The notes: a model not told the origin generated them from the sequence alone. Shown: positions 41,280-54,289, counted from the first letter of the stretch. The stretch: DNA of 64,000 bases from Anthopleura xanthogrammica (GCA_964019055.1 OZ025216.1:3708001-3772000); one strand, 5' to 3'. Translations and numbers: made by a program.

Positions 41280-44200
41280 ATGTCCAGAGAACTTAATCTT
41301 TTTTGTTTTGTGTGGACTATCGTTCAAATATGTATAGGACAAAATGTGCAAGGAATGATGTGTCCAACTCGACATTCAGTGGGAGCTTTGATCAGCAATA
41401 CAGACATGGCACTCAAAGGACACGTTAGACGAACCCTGGAGAAAATCACCTTTATCCAGTGTAGTCTTCGCTGTCTAAAGGAAGATTGGTGTATCTCGGT
41501 CAATTTTGAAATCCAAAAGAGAATAGGAAAGTGTGAGTTGAATGACTATGGAGTTGAAGACGAGACAAGTGTATCGATAGAGAAAGGAGAATTTGAGAAG
41601 AAAGAAGGGTTTGTCTACACTCAACTCAGACCAGCTGGGGTAAGTTTGTTCAACTGTTTGATCTCTATGCGAAAATTTATATAGTCTTTTTTGTGTAGAA
41701 TAAAACATGCACTGATTCAAAAGGCAAGATGGAAAAATCGAACGAATTAAAAAAATTCTAGTGGTGAAAATTGGAATTTTTTCAGCAAGAACAAAAAGAA
41801 GATGTGTATAAAATAAAAAAGATTTCACGAAAAGAAAAAATAACCTTTTTGAAATATGACTGAAATATGGTCAAACTAAAGCTGAACGAGAAACCTACAT
41901 TGAATTTCAGAGCGAGCTGCACCGTTTTAATAGATATTATTTTTATTATATTTTAATTTTAATAAGGTACACGATATTTAGAGTATCGAAACATTGGTCT
42001 TTTTTCTTTAAAATAACATTTTAATTTGACATATCGGCTGCATGTGATGAATTGAGTCTAAAGGTCTGTACCACTTGCAACTCGCAGTAAAACTAAAATT
42101 AAGACAAGGGGCTGTTAAGAAATATATATGGAAGGGTAAGAAATATAGTAAGTAAGAAAGAAAGGAAGATAGGAAGAAAAGGAACCGAAGAAATATAAAT
42201 AAAGGAATAAATATAAATTAAAAAAAGTAAGAAAGTAAGAAGGAAAGAAGGAAAAAAAGAAGCAAAGAAACAAAGAAGGAAAGAAGGAAAGAAAGAAACA
42301 AAGAAAGAAAGAAAGAAAGAAAGAAAGGAAGAACGAAGAAAGAAGGAAAGAGAGAAAGAAAAATACGAAAAAAAGATGAAAAACAAACGATGGACGAAAG
42401 AAAAGAAAGAGAGAAGAAAGAAAGGAAATAAGAAAAGGAACAGAAAAAAGAACAAAAACGAAAAAATTAAAATATTATGAGAAAGTTTTCCTTAAAAAGG
42501 CTATCAAATGTGAAGGTTTTATTCGACACATGTATATCGATTTAAAATAAAATGTCACAAGAGACAGTAACAAAAATCGCTTTAAGATGGAATCCTGGTT
42601 TCCATGTGATCATGACAGGAAGATGAAACAGTGTCATTCATTCTATTTTTAAATTATGATATTCCAGCATCTACAGATTAAATAGGAACTTTATTCCCGC
42701 ATACCTAGCCTGCAGTTAAGACTTGTATCATGTCGTGGATGAATGATAGATGTGGTAAACTAATCATATAGTGACAACTTCAAAACAAATAAATGTGTTT
42801 TGTAATATTTATGAATTACTAATATTGAAAAGCCTATAATCTACTTCCTGAAACTCTTTGATGACATCTAAACAACGAAATACAATATGGTATATGATAA
42901 AATCAGTTAAACAATGGGGAAATATCAATAATAAACTAAATAAAGAAGTATTAATAAAGAAAACAAAACAAAATAGAGAATAAAAGTGAAAAAAGCTAAT
43001 AAAAAGGGTTATAGAAAGTGTGGCAAGTTAGAAATATAATTAGATGAGAAACAACAGCGTAAAACTGAAAGAAACGAGTAATATTATGAGAACCGCAGCT
43101 GAAGAATACCCTAGAATGGAATAACTCTAGTAAGGAATGGATATAAGATATCAAAAATAATTTTGACAATAAGAATTAATTTAATTTAAAAAAATCAATT
43201 CAAATACACAGAAAATGAAAATCAGATTAATAACTATAAAGCAGAAAGGGTTGTTGATGGCTGCTATAAGGACAACCTGCTCGATCATCATTGGACTATT
43301 CTCGTGATCAATAAACTCCTCTTTGAGTATCTCTCAACGCTCAAGCAGAGTGCTATATTCAGTTGAACTATTTCTAAGTCTTAAAAGCAGCTTCGATGTA
43401 ATCTGAGTTCTCTTTTCCCAATTTATCCAAAAAAACTAAAAACATTTGGAGAAGAGCCGGCGTATTTCGATCTTCCTGCCTCTTCTATATTCAAAGCTAT
43501 TGGTGTTAGAGTTTTATTAGAATTGCTTATTTTTCATGTTGCGACTTTAGAAAAAAATAATATTAAAGTTTTTTGTTGTTTTGATCTCGATGATGATGAA
43601 AATACATGTTGGCGTTAGCTGCTGTACATTCCTACTGGTTATTAAGTTTAAATTTTGAAAATCCAACAAAATTGAGCTGAGTAACGGGAAGTCAAATTGA
43701 TCCAGATTTCTAAATATTTTGCAAGGTTTTCCCCAATTCAAAATGGCCGCCAAAAAGCTTGAAATGGTCTAATGCTGCTTACCTTGCTTACTTACTTATA
43801 AGATGATGACACTAATATTCGTTGTTGTTGTTAAACGTTGGTGGACAACCAATATAGTTTCAACTAAAACTTGCCAAACATAATAAACCAAAAGGTCCAT
43901 CGAAGAAAATAATTAAAATCTAGCTGGAAAAACATTGCCAGAAATATTGGACATTGAGTCATCGGTGTTACTCATGAGTGAAAATGAAGTGGTTTTCTAG
44001 AGGAAAAATATAACTACATGGTTTCCAAGCACATATTTATATTCAACTATGATGTTGGTAAAACAATTCTTACCAAAAAATAGTTACTTGACAATCAAAA
44101 GAACAACTATTATTTTTCTGTTGATAAGCCTCACCACAGGAAGCCCATGAAGGACAAGAAACAAGTTTCAAACGTAAATCGTTACTTTAAGCTTCCTTAT

Positions 44201-47200
44201 TGTATCTCAGCAGTCAATAGGAGCTTGTAAAAACAAAATGGCGATATTTAGGGGGTTTTGAAGCTGTTTGCAGCTCTGAATATTTCATAATTGGCTTTGT
44301 AGCTATTAGTTTCAGCCGAGATATTTTGTGCAGATAAGTGTAACTGAAACTCTTAACGTTGTCTAACTTACATATCATTTTCCTAATGTAGTTTCATTGC
44401 TACGGGGAAGGCTGCCAAAATGGAGGCACGTGTAAAGTAGATTGTCAAAGCTGGAAGTCAAAATGTATTTGTGCAAAAGGATATACAGGAATACGATGTG
44501 AAAGTGGTAAGTATTATATTCGGTGGACTAAAGGCTACTATATGCCTGCTGAATTTAACAATACAGTAACTTTTAGACTATTTCTATACAGATATCAACG
44601 AGTGTTCTAGTAATCCATGTCAAAACGGTGGAACGTGTACAGATCAGGTCAATGGCTACTCGTGTACATGTGCTGCAGGATACAATGGAACAAGATGTGA
44701 AAATAGTAAGTTTGCAGTCGTTGTTGTCTATTAAAAAGAATACAGATCAATATAATAATGATAATAATAATGAATTTATAGAGCGCCATCAGTTCCCAAG
44801 GTTCAATGGCGCTATTACATACAGTCAACTAATTAATGTTAAATAAATGCTTGTTTATAAAAATGCGTTTTAAGTTCCTTCTTACAAATGCTAATGGAAG
44901 CACTGTTCTTGATAACATCTGGTAAATTGTTCCACAGTTTCGATGAAGCTATGCAGAATGCAAGCTGACCAGTAGGACTCTAGCTTGTATTTAGGTTGAA
45001 CTAATAAATTCTTAGAGGACGATCTCAGGGCACGTGTGGGCGAGTAACATTGTATGAGTTCACAAATATAACGAGGGCCATCTCTTTACAGATATTGACG
45101 AGTGTTCTAGTAATCCATGTCAAAACGGTGGAACATGTACAGATCAGGTCAATGGCTACTCGTGTACATGTGCTGCAGGATACAATGGAAAAGAATGTGA
45201 AAATAGTAAGTTTGCAGTGATTGTTGTCTATCAAAACGAATACAGATCATTATAAAGCCATTTGTTTACAGATATCAACGAGTGTTCTAGCAATCCATGT
45301 CTTTATGGTGGAACATGCACAGATCAGGTCAATGGCTACTCGTGTACATGTGCTGCAGGATTCGATGGAACAAGATGTGAGAATAGTAAGTTTGCTGTCG
45401 TTCTTGTCTATTAAAAAGAATACAGATCAATATGGAGCCATTTGTTTACAGATATCAACGAGTGTTCTAGCAATCCATGTCAAAACGGTGGAACATGTAC
45501 AGATCATGTCAATGGCTACTCGTGTACATGTGCTGCAGGATACAATGGAACAAGATGTGAAAATAGTAAGTTTGCAGTCGTTTTTGTCTATTAAAAAGAA
45601 TACAGATCAATATGGATCCATTTGTTTACAGATATCGACGAGTGTTCTATGAATCCATGTCAAAACGGTGGAACATGTAACGATCTGGTCAATGGCTACT
45701 CGTGTACATGTGCTGCAGGATACAGTGGGATTCGCTGTGAAAATAGTAAGTTTGCAGTGATTGTTGTCTATTGAATGAATATACAGAGCAATATGAAGCC
45801 ATTTGTTTACAGATATCGACGAGTGTTCTAGTAATCCATGTGAAAACGGTGGAACATGTACAGATCAGGTCAATGGCTACTCGTGTACATGTGCTGCAGG
45901 ATACATTGGAACAAGATGTGAAAATAGTAAGTTCTCAAAATCTCAGTTTGACATCACATGATGTTTTCTTTATGATCCCATATTTTCCATGTATGACATA
46001 GGGCTAGTTTGTGAACTACACTTCCCCTCTGCAAGTGTGAGTAACTACATACAGGCTCCTTGGTCAGCATCATCTTCCATTGATGAGTTCACTATATCGT
46101 TTTGGCTTAAGGTACGTAAATGATAGAGCGGTTTTCGTATGAGTGGGAAACAAATGATACTGACTTACAGCTTGTACACGGTACGACATGCCGTAACATT
46201 GAAATGGCTTTCCATTGTCTTCCAGTAATCCATCCAACCACAACGCGTATAGCTACGTTTAGTGTAAGAAACGATACGACTACAGTACGGCTACAAATTT
46301 GCCGTTTCTTTACCAGTCATGCGAAAACCGCTCTACTACTTTGATCATCATCTTATCATCAAACATTCCTTGTTGTGTCCATGTATCTGCGAGTTTTTTT
46401 CTGTTACTAGGGTTCAAAGCACAAGGTCCTTGCAAGGTGTGACAGAGTGTGAACTTTAGGGATTTATGCTGCAAAACATTTTCTGACCTTGGGGTTGAAT
46501 GACACATTTATGAGAAACTAATTCATTCACTTCATATATTGGTAACAATCTGATTGAAATTGCAATTTAAGGTAAACTCTTGAACACATCTATCATGTTA
46601 CCCTTTGATAATTGAAGTGAGTATCGTTCAGAGAAACGGCTCCAAAATCCCGGCCACAGCTCAGCCGCTTATGAGTTGTTGTTTCGTTGTCTAATCGAAC
46701 ATGATTTGGTTTGTTATTTTTTAACAGTATTCTGCCATTCTCTTTCTTATTCTTGAACGTTAATTGTTCTTGTGATGTGTTTCTATACCACAGGTGCCGT
46801 CATCCTTCACTAAGAACGTAGTTGTGTTTTCATACTCAACTTCATTACTTACAAAGGCCTTAAGTGTAAATATAAAGGGCCATGATAGTAATGCACATGC
46901 GGAAATAGAAGTTATGGGTGACAAGAAGTAAGTATATGAGTGAATACAATGATATATAAGCATATGGCAAAATATTCGATATTCAATCTGTCAATGAGGT
47001 TTCACACGAGTGAAAAACGCACTGCGCATGCTCGGAAGTTCAGCAGAAAATTCATAGACGAGTCGTGTTCACTCTCGACCCCAGAGCCCTGTCATTCTTA
47101 CTGCGCATGCTCGACGAAATGTCAGAGACTCTTGGAAACCCAACGCGCGGTAGCCAGAATAGTGGCGACCGAGCGTAATGCGCATGCTCCAAATCTGCGT

Positions 47201-48951
47201 CATTACCACAGGGAGCCTGCTCGAATTTCAATTATCGGTAGAGCGCTCACTCCGTAAATCAACGGTTTTTATCTTACTCCCGAAAAAAGCCGATTTTATT
47301 GCTTTACATCAGCACTACCATTTTATCGATGATCAAGGTATTGTTATCCATTATTGCAAGGGCTCTTGTGATTGCTAGAGTGGGTTTTCAATCAATTATT
47401 GCGACACTGAAATATTGTGACTAATCAGAATTCTTGAAATTCTAGGGTTTCCCAGAGTCTCTGACATTTCAAGCATGCGCAGTAGGAATGGCAGGGCTCT
47501 GTGGTCGAGAGTGAGTCGTGTTTACGAAGAAAACTATTGGAGATTTACATGTCTTGTATCATGCGAATTTCTCTTGTATTATTTGACCAGGGAAAGAACA
47601 CAACTAAAGTAATGTGTCAGGAAAAAAATAAGCACTAACTTTCCACGAACGGCCTTAACTTTAGAGATTTACTAAACACCAGTAAATCTCCAATGGTTTT
47701 CTTAGTAAACACGAAGAACTTCCGAGCATGCGCAGTGCGTTTTTCACCCGTGTTCTGAGGTTTAGATTCTATCTGTGTATTTGAAATTTGCTATATATGG
47801 GCAGAAAACAATTGCAACTCTTATATTCACTAGCAGATCCAAGGGGGAGACAAGATACTGCTTGCTTTCTTCTTGTTTTAAAATAGAGCTGATTTAGCAG
47901 TCTGCAAAACGGAACAGCGCATGTCACGGAACGAAACCACCTTGCGAACAATCACATTGCGCAATGTGTTCATGGTAAAGGCACGGCACGTTCGTACTGC
48001 CTAGTTTTTCACTCTCATTCAAAATCTTGGCTATCCACTTTTGTCTTTATCATCAAGGAGACCAACGAATTAGCAAAGGGTGGGGTATTTAAAAAGACTT
48101 GAATAAAATCTAAAGTAAGTAAGGTATATCTGGAGGAACAAAACTACCAGAATATTTTTGCTGTAGCAAACTGCTTATATTTTTTTTTTTTACCATAAGA
48201 AAGAGGGTGTTGTATTCTATCGGGTGTTTTAGGACATAATATTACCACGTCAATATACGTGTATAAAGCTATTTCAAAAAGATGATGAAGATTTTGTTGC
48301 ATGTTGCATGTTACATCCTGAGCTGGAAACGTATCGTGGATCATATGTAAATAATGTCAACACAGACGAAAATATGTCAGAAAACGTGCAGAACAAGTTT
48401 GGTAAAGTTTTATGTTTGTGACCTTCGGCTGATCGAATTCATATCGCTCATCGTGCACTTCGGGCTTGATATGCAACATGCGACGAAATCTTCATCAACC
48501 TTCTTTGAAACGGTTGTACACCATTTGTGATTTTTTTTCCAGGGACGTGGTTACACGTTTTAAGCGTGACAATTCCTGGCAACACTGTTGCGTGACGTGG
48601 GATCGATGCGACCCTAGCGATGATGATGGTCGAGTTATTTTCTATCGCGATGGACTTGAAACCGATGATGATAAAGGTCTGAGTAAAACGACAAGCCTCA
48701 ATACTGGAGGAACACTAGTTATCGGTCAGTATCAGACGTCTATTGTAGGAGGTTTTGACATCAACAAACTCTTGGTTGGTCACGTGACAGGTCTTAATGT
48801 ATGGTCACGTGCTTTCACGGATAACGAAGTTCTTGACCTTTCAAAAAATTGCACAAGCCAACAAGGCGACGTGGTGTCGTGGGGGAACATTGTTTCCAGC
48901 CAGTTACGTGGAGCAGTACGAAAAACATGCCCCTCGAGTTGTTCTCCTTGA
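41280..48951 (+). CDS. PAN-(EGF)7-pentraxin-like secreted protein, copy 4 (603 aa)
   Basis: Exons 41280-41639, 44392-44506, 44592-44705, 45092-45205, 45272-45385, 45452-45565, 45632-45745, 45813-45926, 46002-46111, 46794-46927, 48543-48951; total 1812 bp, in frame. ATG 41280 ('[12 protein letters not shown]') gives a signal peptide of about 20 residues. PAN residues about 29-120 with 'EKITFIQC' (the N-glycosylation sequon of copies 1-3 is changed to K). Residues 121-158: EGF with a seventh cysteine ('KVDC'). Residues 159-386: six Notch-style EGFs; the fifth has 'CSMNPC', losing the O-glucose serine. Residues 387-603: pentraxin-like, with an extra intron after 'FTISFWLK' absent from copies 1 and 3, plus 'VVFSYST', '[10 protein letters not shown]', 'LVIGQYQ', 'VTGLNVWSR', 'CPSSCSP'. 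Intron 44706-45091 carries a retroposon; the last intron carries a nested MITE. Confidence 0.85.
42118..42475. repeat. Purine-rich (GAAA/GGAA)n stretch in copy 4 intron 1
   Basis: About 360 bp of A/G with few pyrimidines on +. The minus-strand F/S/L open frame through it is an artefact. Confidence 0.85.
44755..45070. mobile_element. Retroposon-like insertion in an EGF intron of copy 4
   Basis: Sister introns read straight from 'ACAGATCAATAT' to 'GGAGCCATCT'. Here about 315 bp intervene, starting with an (AAT)n-like tract and 'GAATTTATAGAGCGCC'. The (AAT) end suggests the 3' tail of an element inserted in minus orientation. Class unassigned. Confidence 0.6.
46120..46338. mobile_element. MITE with TAGAGCGGTTTTCG ends (copy 4 intron)
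   Basis: Left ATAGAGCGGTTTTCGTATGA, right TCATGCGAAAACCGCTCTA. The orthologous unit in copy 5 (56695-57389, reverse) is also present, so this insertion predates the inverted duplication. Confidence 0.7.
46997..47765. mobile_element. Inverted-repeat element in last intron of copy 4 (outer)
   Basis: Left 'CACGAGTGAAAAACGCACTG', 'CGCATGCTCGGAAGTTC'; right complement 'GAACTTCCGAGCATGCGCAG', 'TGCGTTTTTCACCCGTG'. Also present in copy 5 at about 55735-56045. A terminal fragment of the same family opens the window (positions 1-32). Confidence 0.75.
47070..47514. mobile_element. Nested hAT-like MITE (inner), present in copy 4 only
   Basis: Ends CACTCTCGACCCCAGAGCCC and GGGCTCTGTGGTCGAGAGTGA, flanked by GTCGTGTT at 47062-47069 and 47515-47522 (7-8-bp target duplication). 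The copy 5 intron carries the single uninterrupted site 'GACGAGTCGAGTTTACGAAG' (reverse strand). Confidence 0.8.
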
Positions 48952-49103
48952 AGATAAGATTTTGATCACCGGGCGTCTTAGTCTAGGAAGATCACAGGAA
49001 ACCCAAGCTCGGTTTTTTTGTGCCAGTGTAGTATAGTAGATGTAATGTAAAAATTTAAAAAAAGGTAAATTTATTATATAATTAGAATGCAGGAAGTGAT
49101 TGC

Positions 49104-49381
49104 CAGCTGAGTTGATCGCCTTCCCGAAAGGAATTTTGGGTCACTATTTTTGGTTAGCATTTTTCGAGTATTATCCGAGTATACAATTTAGACTTTCTTG
49201 TTGATTGAAATGAAATTCCGCCATTAGGTCGGCTAGCGTTTACGATTAATTTAAAGAGGGAAAAACTCGTATTTCACAAATTCTCTTGGCAGAATAATGG
49301 GAAATGCTAATCAAAATACGATGTCGAATCCTCAATTCTGATTGGTTGACCTTGAGTTTGTTCTAAAGGTCAACTCAGCTG
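49104..49381. mobile_element. Non-autonomous DNA element with CAGCTGAGTTGA ends
   Basis: Second copy of the 8988-9271 family, nearly identical through 'GGGAAATGCTAATC' and 'TCTGATTGGTTGACC'. It abuts a SINE-like unit on its right side. Confidence 0.7.
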
Positions 49382-49384
49382 GGG

Positions 49385-49640
49385 CACAGTCTCCCAAACT
49401 AGAGGCTCATGTCTAAGCTTTCAACGTGAGATCGAATTTGAATTTAGTAGGGTTTTTTTTCGGAGGAACGAATTCCGGAAAACCCGGAGAAAATCCCTCG
49501 AAGCACAGGAGAGAACCAACAAGCACCTCTACTACATACGACACCGAGCCCGGCGGGACTCGAACCCGGATCATATTGGTGCATGAGAGGCGACACATTA
49601 TCGGCGCAATCCATCGGTGTATCCCATGTATGCGGCTGGC
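49385..49640 (-). mobile_element. tRNA-derived SINE-like element
   Basis: The minus strand shows box-B 'GGGTTCGAGTCCCGCCGGG', then 'CTCGGTGTCGTATG', 'CTCTCCTGTGCTTCGAGGG', 'TCTCCGGGTTTTCC'. Same family as 13626-13950 and 26405-26600. Confidence 0.6.
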
Positions 49641-51167
49641 AAGTAAGCTATAGAATTAGACAATTTTTTTTCTATGTTTTGAGTTGTCCTTTTATTCGTT
49701 ACCGTGCCATTTGATAGTGGTACTATGCTACAATCCGTAGATCGTAGATCGTTACCGTTACCATATTGTCGGGCACTGTTTCTTTAGTTTAGTTAATTAG
49801 TTCTATTGTATTATTATTGTAATGGGAATACAAGAAATGTTCGTGTACAAAACAGGGCATCGATTTCGATCGTCTATCATTTATTTTTTCCAAAAAACAT
49901 TCGCGAAGCCGCGACTTACAAACTATGACTTGCAAACTAAAGACTTGCGAAACGACTTGCACACAGCGACTTGCGGTTTTGACTTACGTTCAAGCCGCCG
50001 TCCACAACGATACCACGGATAATACAACCCGACCCCGGGACGACGGCCAGGCTCGTGACCATGCAACCTGTCAATCAGCGTTTCGGCGTGAACAAGAAGA
50101 GTGTCTTAGCATGAAGAATGTTCTGACATGAGTTCAATAATTATGATGCATTGTGGTCTAGCTTGGGTACAATAACACCATATAAGGCATGTCGAACAAA
50201 AGATGTTCATACCCAAGCTAGAAGTAGACCAGAATCCACTATGTTCACCGTCTAAGTAAAGGTCTATGTATATTATCGATCAACTAGAAATATTCTTGAA
50301 ATATCCTTTTTGTGTTTGTTTTCTTAGCAAACAATGAAATCAAGATTATAATTGTTTATTACACATCATGAAGACAGGTAATATTCAGTGGATGATCCAA
50401 TACTATCCCAAGTAGCTTTGGATGCTTATTTTATTTTTCTTTGGTTTGAACTGGTTTATGTGTATCTTTTTGTGATGATACTTGTACTAGTAATAATACT
50501 AATACTAAGGTGTTTCTTTAGCTTTTGATGAAGACATGTTCGACTAATTTGGCAACTAAAAGTAGCCAACTGTAGGATCTGTGCTGAACCTAAATTACTC
50601 CAAATCAATCCAGTATTTTGACGACTATCTCTAAATTTCTTGAAGGATTTAGAAAATAGATATCGCTTAAAGGTCTGACATACAATATTCATTTGAGCTA
50701 TTTAAATGGAAATATTTTATATCTCAGTCGTAATGACATGATGGGATACTACTGGATCCTCCTCTGGGTAATATTAATCTGTAAAATAGAATAAACTAGT
50801 TTATTAATAATCTCGAAAGCTTAAGCTTCATAGCCATGTGCAGGTGATGTGCCTAAAGTCTTTCTTGATATAGCGACTGTAGCATACAAGAGAAATTTCG
50901 AATTATTGCAATTAAAATGTAGGATTTTGTAAATAGCAGATACTATAGAGCTGTTAAGTTGTGACGTATTTCCGGGTCCAACTGCTCACAAAAACTGCTA
51001 AGATAAAACGAAAATGTCCTCAATGAATTAACCTCCACTTGAAATGGTTAGAACTTTGGAGAAGAAATCATGTCATGTAGAAAAAGTAAGAAAAATCTTT
51101 ATAGCACTGGTTTTTGTTTTGGACCCGGAAGTTGTTTTGCCATACGAATGACGTCACACTTCACAGC

Positions 51168-51301
51168 CCTATCACGTGATGGCAGCCATGACAGGAGGCA
51201 GGAACAATTGAATCTGGTCTAATCTGATTTACATGAGAAAGACTCTATTGTTGTGCCTCTTGTCATGGCTGTCATCACGTGATGTTGCAAAGTCTCTATT
51301 G
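51168..51301. mobile_element. MITE, 'AGAGGCTTTGCA' family
   Basis: Arms 'TCACGTGATGGCAGCCATG' and 'CATGGCTGTCATCACGTGA' flank the shared interior 'CTGATTTACATGAGAAAGA'. The right end reads 'TTGCAAAGTCTCTATT'. Confidence 0.65.
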
Positions 51302-51483
51302 GTTGTTGTTAGTTGTTAAAAAAATATTGGCTAGACAATACCAAATTATTAGATGAATTCTTAGCAATAACAACTGAGATTGTAAAAAACAAGATCTTTG
51401 TAACCAAATATTATAATAATATATTAAATAATTGTACATGAGTAAGTCTTAGTGTAATATATTTTATACATGACCCCTGCCTA

Positions 51484-51634
51484 CTATTGCTGGTTTTCTA
51501 TCATTCCCAAGAAAATGGAAAAACAAAAGACATGGCGGCCATGTTGGTTGACATAACAAAAGAGACTGATTACAAATTTTATGTAAAGTTCGACCAAGAT
51601 GGCGGCAATGACGTCATGTGAAAACCACCAATAG
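51484..51634. mobile_element. MITE with CTATTGCTGGTTTTC ends
   Basis: Left CTATTGCTGGTTTTC, right GAAAACCACCAATAG; the interior holds 'ATGGCGGCCATGTTGG' and 'AAGATGGCGGCAATGACG'. A diverged copy is at about 28209-28350. Confidence 0.6.
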
Positions 51635-51793
51635 AGGTTTTGCACCATCACGTGACAGTAACCATGTTAGATGACAGAAACAATACAATCGTTTTACATG
51701 AGAAAGAATTCACTTCCCGATCAAGAACAAAGGGATTTCATTGTTCTGCCATCTAACATGGCCACTGGCACGTGATGATGCAAACCCTCTTTA
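51631..51793. mobile_element. MITE, 'AGAGGCTTTGCA' family
   Basis: Left ATAGAGGTTTTGCACCATCA, right GATGATGCAAACCCTCTTTA; the interior 'TTTACATGAGAAAGAATTC' is shared with the other copies. It abuts the element at 51484-51634. Confidence 0.65.
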
Positions 51794-52370
51794 GCAGGCT
51801 TATAGAATTAAGTGTGTGCTCTCGACCAATGAAAAGAGACGAGTTAGCTGGTAGAGGCGACTTGACAATGTAGATACAACATCAGGCGTTTTTGGAATTA
51901 AAACATACCAAACCTTATCTTTTTGTTGCAGTTTATAAATGACGTAAACCTTTTCTGAGACAGCAAACATTGTGGTCTAGCTTGGGAAAAAACATATTTT
52001 GTTTACCATGTCTCATATGGTGTTGTTTGTACTCAAGCAAGACGAGATTATAGCATGTTTGACAACTTCAGAAAGCTCTATGGTATGCATATATCCTCAC
52101 TGATGATAGGCATCAAAATGGTCAAATCGCTTAACATGCGATATTGATTCCCTTTCGACAGAATCCCTTTCGGATGCTTTTTTGTTATGCTAATTTTCAT
52201 TATTGTCTTAGTATTCTCATAGTTTTAACATTTGAATATGAAAAAGTGATTTCGAAAAGGACTGTGGTAGTTAAAGTATTAAACATCATTATATTACCAT
52301 ACTCATCATAAAGTAGTAGTATACTATGGATGAATATATCTTTTTTTGCGAAACGGGGTAGACAGGATAT

Positions 52371-53529
52371 GATATGATAACTAGGTAGGGAGGGGGCCAT
52401 CGTATGATAACTAGGTAGGGAGGAGACCATTGTATGATAACTAGGTAGGGAGGGGACCATTGTATGATAACTAGGTAGGGAGGGGACCATTGTATGATAA
52501 CTAGGTAGAGAGGGGACTATTGTATGATAACTAGGTAGGGAGGGACCATCGTATGATAACTAGGTAGGGAGGGGACCATTGTATGATAACTAGGTAGGGA
52601 GGGACCATTGTATGATAACTAGGTAGGGAGGGGACCATTGTATGATAACTAGGTAGAGAGGGGACCATTGTATGATAACTAGGTAGAGAGGGGACCATTG
52701 TATGATAACTAGGTAGAGAGGGGACCATTGTATGATAACTAGGTAGGGAGGGGACCATTGTATGATAACAAGGTAGAGAGGGGACCATTGTATGATAACT
52801 AGGTAGAGAGGGGACCATTGTATGATAACTAGGTAGAGAGGGGACCATTGTATGATAACTAGGTAGGGAGGGGACCATTGTATGATAACTAGGTAGAGAG
52901 GGGACCATTGTATGATAACTAGGTAGAGAGGGGACCATTGTATGATAACTAGGTAGGGAGGGGACCATTGTATGATAACAAGGTAGAGAGGGGACCATTG
53001 TATGATAACTAGGTAGGGAGGGGACCATTGTATGATAACTAGGTAGGGAGGGGACCATTGTATGATAACTAGGTAGAGAGGGGACTATTGTATGATAACT
53101 AGGTAGGGAGGGACCATCGTATGATAACTAGGTAGAGAGGGGACCATTGTATGATAACTAGGTAGGGAGGGGACCATTGTATGATAACAAGGTAGGGAGG
53201 GGACCATTGTATGATAACAAGGTAGAGAGGGGACCATTGTATGATAACTAGGTAGGGAGGGGACCATTGTATGATAACTAGGTAGAGAGAGGACCATTGT
53301 ATGATAACTAGGTAGGGAGGGGACCATTGTATGATAACTAGGTAGAGAGGGGACCATTGTATGATAACTAGGTAGGGAGGGGACCATCGTATGATAACAA
53401 GGTAGGGAGGGGACTATTGTATGATAACTAGGTAGGGAGGGACCATCGTATGATAACTAGGTAGAGAGGGGACCATTGTATGATAACTAGGTAGGGAGGG
53501 GACCATTGTATGATAACTAAGTAGGGATG
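52371..53529. repeat. 30-bp minisatellite, about 38 copies
   Basis: Unit 'GTATGATAACTAGGTAGGGA' plus 'GGGGACCATT', with GAGAG/GGGAG, CTA/CAA and ATT/ATC variants and a few one-base deletions. Because 30 is divisible by three the minus strand stays open (MVPSLPSYHT repeats) until a deletion shifts it. Not a gene. Confidence 0.95.
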
Positions 53530-54289
53530 GAACGTTGGAACCTATGACCGAGAAGACCTGTTTGTACCCATGCTATACCAGAGTGCACCATGTTTGCTGT
53601 CTCAGTAATACATTGAACTGCAGCAAAACCTCAATTTGTTTTAAAATTGGCTTTTTATTACATGCAGAAAAGTCTCAAATTTTATATACCTTTTATATAT
53701 ATTGTTATGGACTGGACCTACTAGCTTGTTTGTTATTGGTCGATATCACGGAACCAAAAACCCCCTCTGCATGAATTGCGAAACAGTCCACTGCATGCAG
53801 ATATATCACCTCCAGAACCAATGAGTTTGGGGTGCAGTTGCGTATCTCTTAATAGGAAAGGCTATGCCTAGATACAGACTTTTAAAATCTTAGTATTGAG
53901 ATTTCAAGTATTTTGTTAGGGAAAATATAGAATTTTGAATTGAAAAGGGTTTTTGTCACGACATTGGTAATCGAATATTCCGAATTTTTTTTCTATTAGT
54001 AGTAGTCACTTTATTATGTCCTGCAAAGGAAGTATTCTGAACAGCCCTCTATGGTAGCCAGTGCTCATATGTAGAATATTGAATATAGTTGAATTAGCAC
54101 CAAGTTTAGTTTAAAAGCATAACATATTTGACATATTTTTGACCTTTACAACACAGATTTCTTACTATTTTACTCCATTTTTATGTTCAACCTTATACAA
54201 TAATGTGTAGTCGTTCAGTCTATTTTGTACCCACCCCCTGAAATGTCCCCACCCCCTGAAATGTCCCCACCCAATTTGGAAATTAAGTC
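53530..54289. other. Region between the tail-to-tail PAN genes, right half
   Basis: AT-rich, with a short direct repeat 'CCCACCCCCTGAAATGTCC' near 54231-54270. No gene supported. Confidence 0.55.

Larger units (their letters stand above)
48952..52370. other. Region between the tail-to-tail PAN genes, left half
   Basis: Presumed 3'UTR of copy 4, then transposon-dense sequence: 49104-49381, 49385-49640, a short hairpin-forming unit near 50147-50232 ('GTGGTCTAGCTTGGGTACAA'), 51168-51301, 51484-51634, 51631-51793. No gene supported. Confidence 0.6.

Noticed and set aside
41475..41828. 117-codon minus-strand frame (similar ones at 20439-20684 and 7312-7560)
   Set aside because: Antisense shadow of the conserved PAN exon; it recurs only because the PAN exon recurs.
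42099..42455. 118-codon F/S/L-rich minus-strand frame
   Set aside because: Purine-rich microsatellite on the plus strand.
52200..53387. Minus-strand open frames with MVPSLPSYHT decapeptide repeats
   Set aside because: A 30-bp minisatellite is automatically periodic in protein. Single-base deletions break the frame without compensation, and no splice or promoter context supports a gene.
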